Below are positions 56,339 to 64,000 of a stretch of DNA of 64,000 bases, piece by piece. The number at the start of each line of letters is the position of its first letter. Positions within the stretch are counted from its first letter, which is position 1. Source of the DNA: Phymatolithon calcareum (lineage: Eukaryota; Rhodophyta; Florideophyceae; Hapalidiales). The position numbers and the translations under genes were made by a program. The stretch lies in NCBI GenBank assembly GCA_977006965.1, contig OZ345364.1, positions 1,178,001-1,242,000 of the forward strand, written 5' to 3'. The notes beneath the pieces are model-generated. The model was not told where the DNA came from, searched no databases, and worked only from the letters and a program-made list of their open reading frames with translations.

Positions 56339-57695
56339 GATCAACAATTGTGATTAGGGCATAAGTTTGCGAAGTTATGAAGTAATTCGAACATTGGTAA
56401 TTGCCAATGTTTGAATTACTTCAATACATTTAAATGTATTGAAGTAATTCAAACATTTCTATCGACTTCAAGTTAAGTGCACCAGCCACTCACAGAGGCA
56501 TGTTGTTGTTATCCATGAACTTGACGCTTTTGACGGGCCCGGTAATGGATAGCTTTCGTTTGCAAAAATTGTTTGAAACTCATTCCCTCAATTGCGGGAG
56601 CAAAAAGCGACGCGCGCATAGACACTACTAGAAATGTGACCCCCGCTTGAAACGCAAATACCAAAATGTCGAAATGTATCGATTGTGAATGTAGTGGAAT
56701 ATCGATTGATCGATATAGTTTCACAATCGTCTTCTGTGAAATACTGTAGATGTTTCGTATAGATTATAAATTAATTATGGAGCTGAGAGTTTACAGAGGC
56801 TATATGCAATCTTCCTCGAAATAGCAAGTAAGAAATGCGGACTAGCAGTTGACTTGCGAGCTGTGACCGGGACCACAGGCACGAATTGGTGCACAGCGGG
56901 CGCTGCTTATTTGATTCCATACCGCAAGTATAAGACCTGAGCAGCATTGCGTGAAGTAGCGATGGGAGTAGATCACGGGCCGTGACATGCGAAGCGAAGG
57001 CCCGTGCCGACTGTTGGCGAACTTGAGACGGGAGGTGCAGGGTAAAAGCGGTGTGGAATATTGCACACGTGGCAGCGGTGTACTACGACAGAAGTTGCTG
57101 TCCCCAGTAAAATCAATCAATTATTGATTGTTGCACACTGCCTTTTATTGGTTGATTGGGTACAAGTCGGCTTGAGCAGTGCAGTGAAGGTAATTGTGAT
57201 ATGCCTCCTTAATTTAAATAACGTTGATTAAGTATCAAAGTCAATGGCCGATGAGTGGTGATGTGTACTTTTGTACACTTGACACATAAGAACTGGAACG
57301 AAATTGTGGGAATTGTGGGTTTGAAGTTTGTACATGATTAATCAGTGTTTCGATGTTTCTATCGACTGAATTTACAACGTAACGATTCATCAATCAGTCT
57401 GCCCCTCGTAACCAACTGTGTAATCGATCGATCGATTTGAGAGAGAGCAAGCAGTTTTTCTCTTTTGAAGTGCTTTTGGAGATGTTACATTATACAAATA
57501 TTTATGTAGCATTATTCGTCCTTGTTGGCATGTGTAGCTCTAAAATCTCGAGATTCGAAACACAGCAACTCACAAGGTGTGGTGCGATTTGACTTTTGCG
57601 TCGCCTTGATCATTGCTGTGCAATTTTGAACTGCCTGTTTTAATTATTAGTGTAATTGAGATACGTAGAGAGAAGCACAGAGTTAGAGGCGCGAG
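56339..57695. other. Spacer between U5 and U6
   Basis: Near-copy of 11364-12720: palindromes, boundary motif at 56703, leader of gene 6. No supported gene. Confidence 0.55.
56379..56441. repeat. Double palindrome (U5)
   Basis: Same structure as 11404-11466: a 44-bp near-perfect palindrome followed by a perfect 20-bp one. Confidence 0.85.
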
Positions 57696-57962
57696 ATGCG
57701 TCAGTGGGAATTGTTTGGGAACACACGAGAACAACCGCGTTGCAAAAACATCGAATTAAACTCACGGTTTGAACTGTTTCCATCTTCCTCCTCCGAGGAG
57801 AAGAGAGCAAGCCGAATTTGCGTCGGGGGTTACGCGCCAGGTCGTGTGCGAGTCACGCTCCATCGAGTACCGCCGCCGCCAGCGGAAAAGCGCGCTCAGG
57901 AATCTGAAGAAGAAGTCGCAGCCCGTGGATCGCCTTTCTTCCCGTTTTGTGGGTTTGTTTGA
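57696..57962 (+). CDS. Upstream 88-codon ORF (U6)
   Basis: Same as the U2 copy. It remains open although the NLR gene downstream has a nonsense codon. Confidence 0.35.
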   Translation: MRQWELFGNTREQPRCKNIELNSRFELFPSSSSEEKRASRICVGGYAPGRVRVTLHRVPPPPAEKRAQESEEEVAARGSPFFPFCGFV

Positions 57963-58154
57963 CCTGCCGTTCGGTCACTCGTACAAGTTCCCATCGGAAA
58001 CACGGGGCACACAGGGAAACATTACAATCGTTTTTTTCAACGGGACAAACCACACCAGGTGCCCGCCTCCCGCACCACTCCGACGACACCCCGAAGCTGT
58101 GCGATCTGCTGTTGTCACAAAGTGACGCAAGATTACGTAAAAAGTTTCTCTTCA

Positions 58155-61100
58155 ATGGAGCCCATCAGTTTCGGTCTCGGTGTTATCGCTGAGGCGCGCA
58201 CCCTCGCGACGAGCATCAAGAATCGCATTGAAAACTATCGCAAGGGTCCCGCGACATTCCAGTCATTAAGTAAAAGCGTGGATCGCCTGGCAAGACACAT
58301 CGCGGTGGTGGAGAAGCTTCTCCAAACGTCTCCAGATGCAGTGCCTGCCGATATTTCCGTTATTTTCAATGAAACATTCTCTGCAGTGTGCGACAACCTC
58401 AAAGACGCGAATGGAACCATGGAATCGTCAATTTCAAAGCCGTTTTGAGAAGGGAGCAGCAGCTTAATGGGGAAGGTGGAGTCTAAGGCTGTTCGCACGT
58501 TTCGGGCAAATGCATTGAACAATAAGATGATTTATGTTGAAACGCAGGTGAAAGAAGCGTCAAACCAGCTCTTGCAGTTGTCTTTGTCGCTTTGTCCCAC
58601 ACTCAAGATTGAGGAGAAGTTCTTGCAACTGTCTTTGTCGCTTGGTACGGCACTCAAAATTGAGGGACAGGTCGATGCTGACAAGGACCAATACCGTCCC
58701 GTATCAAACACTCCAGCCCTCACCGATACCGTGAAGCTCGACTTTGATACCAAAGATGAGGAAGGGAAGCCCACAACTCTGGAGGGGATTCTTAAGGAAG
58801 CCGTTTTGTCGTCAAGTGTTGTGACGGCGGCTGCTGGGGTGATGAAGCCGGCCTTCGGCATTGTTGGGATGGCCGGGGTGGGGAAAACAGTGGCTCTCAA
58901 GGGACTGGGGTGGGACGAGGACGTTCGCCGCCGGTTTTCTGATGGGATTCATTTCATGACACTCGGTCAAGGCGCATCTCTTGAAATTGTGCTTCGAGAA
59001 ATCGCAAAGCTTTTGGCTCGAACAGGGGCAACTACACTTGTAGGAGCTGTGAAAGAGTCGACTTCACTTTGCGAAGCGGTTGACATGGCAGTGCCTTGGT
59101 TCGAGGGTAAGATCTGTCTTTTCCTCTTCGACGATATATGGGCGACGAGAACGTGCAAGACCGGTTTCTTGACTGGTCTGCTCCAGCTTGTGAGGCAAAG
59201 CCCTCAGAGTCGCATCGCGATAAGCACACGGAATGTTGAAATTGCTCAATGTGCGGGTTCCATTGTGAAATTTGGCGCTCGAGATGCTTTCGGAACTGTG
59301 TCTCAGAACATGTTCTTTGCGCATGCCACAGGAGGTGCTTATCGGGGATCTTCTGCAACGCAAGAAGGAGAACTCAGAAACAGTATCAGGAGCATTTTGG
59401 GCATATGCTGTGGATTACCTATCGCTCTTGCCGTGACCGGGAGTGCTGTCGCTTTTCTTACAAACGTGCACGGTGATTTTGAAAGAGCATGTGATGCATA
59501 TGCGACACGGCTGGAAAAGAAGAAAGGCAGTCTCGGAGATGAGGAGACGATGGAAGGTATGAACTTGAACGCAAGTATTCTTCTGAGTCTGGAATTCTTA
59601 GAAGCTGAACTCCTGAAGTGGAAAGCGAATGGCTGTCATGATATTGTCCATTCGATCACAGACCTTTACACAAGCCTGTGTGTGGTTGAAAATCAAGCGT
59701 GGATTCCGTTATCTGTGCTGGGACGGGTGTGGGGAATTGACGAAGACGGTGCTGCGGATATTGCGAATATGTTTTGTGGAATGAGCCTATGCACGATTAA
59801 CCTGCGACGAACATCAAGTGGGTGCTCCGAAGAGGCTGGGATTGTGCTACATGACTTGCAACTTGAATTCTGTCGGAATCAGGCCATGGAAACGAAGAAG
59901 TCATCTTTTTGGCATGACCAGGTGCTAAATGGGTATCTACCAACATCGCATCAATCGATATGCGAAAGACCAAATGTACAATTATCGGACGCCATTTTAA
60001 GCTTTACACCAAGGCCGTGGTGGTCGAAGTCCGTTCCAGAAGATGGTTACATTGAAATGAATGTTTGCAGGCATTTGTCATGTGCCGGACATGATCTAGA
60101 ATTGGGGGCGCTGATGCTGGAGGCACGATGGACGATATTGAGAGGAAAAGTCGGTGGAATCTTGGCATTGAAAACTGATTTCGAGCTATTCGAGAAGTGT
60201 TTCACGGAATTGAAAGGACGAGAAGACCGCGAAGCGGTTCGTTACATTATTCGAAGCTTTGAGAAAATATTCAAAGCTGTGCGGGTTTCGTGGGGAAGGC
60301 ATGGCAAAGGATTTCGAGCATTTCAGTTTCAAGTATGCGGACGTCTCGTGAACATTGGAAAGTCGAACAATATTGTGGAGACATACTTGAAGAGCATAGA
60401 GGGTAACACGCCAAAGCCGTATTTGGCAGCTATGAGTCCTTTGTTTTCCGATGTTGACGGTGCGCAAATAATGGAGATTCCGATTGGAGGTGAATGCGAA
60501 TGTGTTGCTTGCTCACCATGTGGGCGATACGTTGCAGCTGTAGTGGATGGTGATAAGGTTGTGGTTGTGAACAGTAACACTGGTGAAATATTGAAGACTA
60601 TGGACTTTGATTTTGATTTTGTGACAAGCATAGCATTCCTTTGCGGGTCGAAGAAAATCGTCTGCGGATCGGCGGAGTTCAAGGTGATTGTGTGGACATG
60701 GGAGTCGTCAGACTCGCCTGTACAGATATTCGAAGGACACGACAACCCGGAGGTAAGATCAAGTGGAGTAGGCGCCTATGGTCAATTCATTATCTCAGCT
60801 TTACCCGATGAAACGGTAAGGGCTTGGGACACAATTGCAGGTACACAAGCATGGGAACTGGTTCAAAGCAGCTTCGTCCACTGTCTTGCAATTTGTGCCG
60901 AGGACGGGAAGATTGCACTTTGTTTGGATGGCGGAACGTTGAAGGTTCTGGATTGGGTCACAAAAGAAACCCTTTTCGAAGATGCCGAGACACATGAAGG
61001 AGGCGTTCTCTGTGTTTCTTTTAGTCCGAACGGTTCCTATTTGGCAACAGTATCACTGGACATGAAAATTCTTCTATGGAATACTCAATCGTGGACAATC

Positions 61101-62231
61101 GAAAGGTTCGAAGAATACGATGATTGCGTGACAAGCGTTGCGTTTAGTCCTGATGGCAACCAAATTGCGTCAAGTTCTGAAGACGGCACCATTCGACTGT
61201 GGGACGTTGCATCTGGAAAGTGCGTGGGTGTCTCTCCACGAATACGCGAGTGGATGGCAAGTGTCTCATTCACTGCCGATGGGGAAAGAATTGTTTCCGG
61301 GTCGCATGATGGCATTGTTCGGATTTGGGATGCACACCTCGGAATTGAATCGGAAGAACAACGTTACGGACATAACGGTCAAGTTTTGGGGATTTCAATC
61401 AGCGAAGATGGGTTACGAATTGCATCCGCATCGGAGGATGGAACAGTGCGGTTGTGGGACTCGGTGACAGGGGACCAGGTCGGTGTAGCACTGGAAGGCC
61501 ACGGGGGCGGGGTGAGGTGCGTTTCATTCAGTCCTGACGGGCGAAGGTTGGTGTCGGGCTCACACGACAGAACCCTGCGGCTATGGGACACAGATACGTT
61601 TATGCAGATTGGGAGTCCATTTGAAGGACACACTGATCCTGTCGAGTGTGCTTCGTTTAGTCGTGATGGACGTCGAATTATCTCGGGAGGTATTGATGTT
61701 CGAGTATGGAATGCTGAAACACATGAGCAAATTGGGGATGAACTGCAAGGACATAGACGCGTCTGTTATGTTAAGACTGTTGCCGAGAGCGCTGATGGAT
61801 GTCACATTGTGTCTCAGACGTTGCGCGGAACAATCATCTGGAACAGTGAAAGCAGGGCGATGATCTGGAGATCAGAGAACGCTGAAAGCAGAGTTGAAAA
61901 TGATGACATGGAAGATGAAAGCAATTCTGGCGACGATATCGCAAATGTATCAGGAACGGTTGGCAACGAAATCGGTAACGATGAAGCTGAGAAGATTATT
62001 CGCAGCTGTGGCCGGCACACTCCGCACCTGTGGCCAAGTTGTTTCCCAGAATATACAGGCGAGTTGTTCCGTGAGCGGGGCGGTGGTATGTTCACTAATG
62101 TGCTTGGCGAAAAGACTTTGCTCGGAGATATCTCATGCAGTATTAGGTGGGACTTCCATAAGGAGCGAAAGATACTTGCAGTGGGGTTGTTTTCAGGAGA
62201 TATTGCGAGATGTAAATTGATCACCGAATAA
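58155..62231 (+). pseudogene. NLR-like NB-ARC/WD40 gene with one nonsense codon (gene 6, type B mosaic)
   Basis: The frame from ATG 58155 is in phase to 62231 except for TGA at 58446-58448 (codon 98), where gene 2 has TCA: one C-to-G change. The next in-frame ATG, at 58467, would give 1254 residues lacking most of the helical N-terminus but keeping the P-loop GMAGVGKT, Walker B, the LHD motif and the whole propeller. The body follows gene 2, including the 51-bp duplication. From about 61230 the blade tops are private (REWMA, GGGVR, TDPVE; SGSHD twice), and the long acidic tail resembles gene 4. It could be dead, or could make an N-terminally truncated receptor by internal initiation. Confidence 0.85.
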
Positions 62232-62927
62232 ATGACGATCAACTTCCATTACAACGATTGTGGTCGATAAATTGAAACGAAATTGGGTTTCCCTTTTGTT
62301 ATTGGTATCCACAGACAGCATTGCAGGTAAGGAACAGTTTTTGAGGGTATCATGTGGTTCTGAGCGATTGGATCGGAAGAATAAAAACGCTTTGAAGAAG
62401 TTTGTAGAGATGAACAGAGTAAAAATGGGAGAAATGAAGCGAGACGTGAAAAATTGAAAAATGTGATCATAATTTCTTTCTTGACTAGTTTTTCGGTGCG
62501 AACTTAGTGTCAATTCACGGAAACGAGTTCGGTCGAAAGTAACATACAGTATTACCGTTGAAGCATACATATCAAATCGTTTGTTTGTCCTTTTACTTCA
62601 CGTTCTTTGCCATTTCGAAAATGATGTGCTATCAGCCTAAAAGTATTGCAATCAAAAAAATATGGGAAAACATTGCTGGGCCTACGATGAATCCCTGAAG
62701 CACGAAAAATCGATTTGGAAAAATTGGGCATGGTACTCTTCTGATCGGTCAACTTCACAAATGAAGATGTGAATGGAGGGAAGCAATCCTCGGAGACTAC
62801 GCATCTGTCGTGGAAGAGAGAAGAGAAAATCTCAAATGTCAATCAATGTCAGCAGCTATCTGTGAACATTAACCGTAGTCAGTACCCATGAGTGACCACT
62901 CACGGTTCTTTGAGCTGCGATTGAGAG
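62232..62927. other. 3' spacer of gene 6 (empty sites)
   Basis: Like U4, with AATAAA after the stop. It retains GACTAGTTTTTC at the site that holds the 155-bp insertion in type A. No supported gene. Confidence 0.6.
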
Positions 62928-63573
62928 ATGTCGCTCGTCGCAGCGTTTATGCCGCCCTTTGCAGTTGCACACGGTCGCACCGCGCACGGCCGCGGCCGAC
63001 TTGCGAACCGCCATGTGCCGCGCTCCCGGTACCGCGCGCGCGGTGTCGTCATCGCGCGGCTGTCGCCCTTCGACGGACCTTGCTTGCCCGACGTGCTCCC
63101 GGACGGGCTCGGCTGTCATGGCGCTTACGCGGAAAGAGGTGCCTTCCCTGACCGCACGTCCCCTGTTCTCGACAGCGGCTTTGCGGGCGGGGGTGGCAGA
63201 GACGACGGCGACGACGGCAGATTACCGCAGTCCATTGTTTTCCAACGACTTCATCTGGACGTCGAACCCTGATCGTGCCCCTCCCCGCGTCCAAACCGGT
63301 CGAAATTTTGTGACTGCCCTCAGATGTCGTTATCAAGAGGAGCGTCCTTTGCTGCACTGGGGCGCCCTATTGGGTTTCCAATCGTCTCGTCACATGCAGA
63401 TGCATTTTCAGCCTTTTCTTCAAATCGGGAAACAAGCAGGCAACAAAATGGAGAAGGTCGGAAGACTGTGGATTTGCCGTTGGCACATTCATCGCCAACG
63501 GGATGCTGACATGTCTGGAGGGGACAAAACAGGTTCGCGAGCAGTGTCAGCTGGACGTGCTATGATACAGTAG
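62928..63573 (+). pseudogene. RETICULATA-related protein, decayed, + strand copy (U6)
   Basis: The N-terminal frame is 62928-63272 with GVVIARLS and a Gly/Asp run. The membrane block is out of frame near 63465-63532. As U4. Confidence 0.6.
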
Positions 63574-64000
63574 TGGTGAAGGATACTTGGGTCACCTGTT
63601 GAAGCCTATGATACAGTACGTGGATCCAGGTGGACTGCGGAAGAGCTGACGATGAGGAGGAACCCGGTATGATAGGACGAGAGAACGCGTAGAGAGTGTT
63701 TGTAATTTACTCGAAAAAATATTTTAGATCTAAAACTGCTAATTTTCTCGAGTAAATTAGCCCCTTCAAATCTTTAAAATTTGAAATTACGTTACGACTG
63801 AGCACTGCTGTTAAACCGCGTCTCCAACAAAAATCACGCCGCAGGTGTGTTCACCCTGTCCGAATAACGCCGCCAAATACGATATCGTACTGTGCTACGC
63901 CGCTCTGCACGAACCCCCCGGCCCTACGAGTGAACGTTACGGTCTTCCCTCGCCATTTGATCACCCTTTTCTACCGTTGGGAGCTTGATCTCTTCGTTCC
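63574..64000. other. Start of GC-rich unassigned block, cut by window end (U6)
   Basis: Follows U2/U4. The GTG-started frame seen at 18925 and 41161 begins near 63930 and runs off the window. Nothing recognisable. Confidence 0.4.

Larger units (their letters stand above)
44977..56702 (+). repeat. Tandem unit U5 (type A)
   Basis: Type A unit that is a visible mosaic. Left of about 48430 it follows U3 (offset 22237); right of about 49030 it follows U1 (offset 44950, then 44975). The switch lies inside the NLR gene. Confidence 0.95.
56703..64000 (+). repeat. Tandem unit U6 (type B, cut by window end)
   Basis: Partial type B unit. Leader and most of the NLR gene follow U2 (offset 44975). The last WD40 blades, the C-terminal tail and the 3' flank resemble U4 (offset about 22769). 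The array probably continues beyond the window. Confidence 0.93.

Noticed and set aside
1-64000. Array is an assembly artefact
   Set aside because: Near-identical copies differ by real events (28-bp deletion, 64-bp insertion, G-tract length, private substitutions, junction deletion), so they are not simple copies of one contig. Collapse or misordering cannot be excluded without reads.
1-64000. CRISPR array, prophage or bacterial defence island
   Set aside because: No short spaced repeats, no bacterial gene organisation, and eukaryotic intron and poly(A) signals are present.
1-64000. tRNA or rRNA genes
   Set aside because: No cloverleaf with the usual conserved loops and no rRNA core sequence was noticed on reading; a dedicated scan was not possible.

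Overview
The window looks like nuclear DNA of a plastid-bearing eukaryote, probably an alga. A red alga is my guess, because of the long intronless genes and the single very short intron, but the sequence does not prove it. Three things support a photosynthetic eukaryote: large intronless STAND/NLR-type ATPase genes with WD40 repeats, decayed copies of RETICULATA-related (DUF3411) plastid envelope protein genes, and a decayed trypsin-fold gene with a canonical GTAAGT...TTTTCAG intron. Nothing bacterial (operons, Shine-Dalgarno sites, phage genes) was seen.

The whole 64 kb is one head-to-tail tandem array of about 11-kb units. Five units are complete and a sixth runs off the right end: U1 1-11727, U2 11728-22739, U3 22740-33957, U4 33958-44976, U5 44977-56702, U6 56703-64000. 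Units alternate between type A (U1, U3, U5; two small insertions in the 3' flank of the NLR gene) and type B (U2, U4, U6; no insertions). The true period is therefore a 22.2-22.7 kb A-B dimer. From left to right each unit carries: an AT-rich leader; a conserved 88-codon upstream ORF; the roughly 1345-residue NLR gene; a 3' spacer; a decayed RETICULATA-like gene on the + strand; a GC-rich unassigned block; a second decayed RETICULATA-like gene on the - strand, whose 5' part forms an inverted repeat with the first; a dispersed repeat; and a frameshifted trypsin-like gene whose whole catalytic triad is replaced.

Only the NLR genes look maintained. Genes 1 to 5 are open from a shared ATG; gene 6 has one nonsense codon (codon 98). 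Each encodes an N-terminal helical region resembling HeLo/SesA/RPW8-type domains, an NB-ARC module (P-loop, Walker B, GLP and MHD-like motifs) and a C-terminal WD40 propeller. Between copies the propeller scaffold is almost invariant, while changes cluster at the residues flanking the first strand of each blade and just before the conserved turn Asp. These are the exposed top-face positions of WD40 proteins. Together with mosaic copies made by gene conversion or unequal crossover, this resembles the fungal HET-D/HET-E recognition repertoires. I regard this diversifying NLR-WD40 array as the most interesting system in the window.
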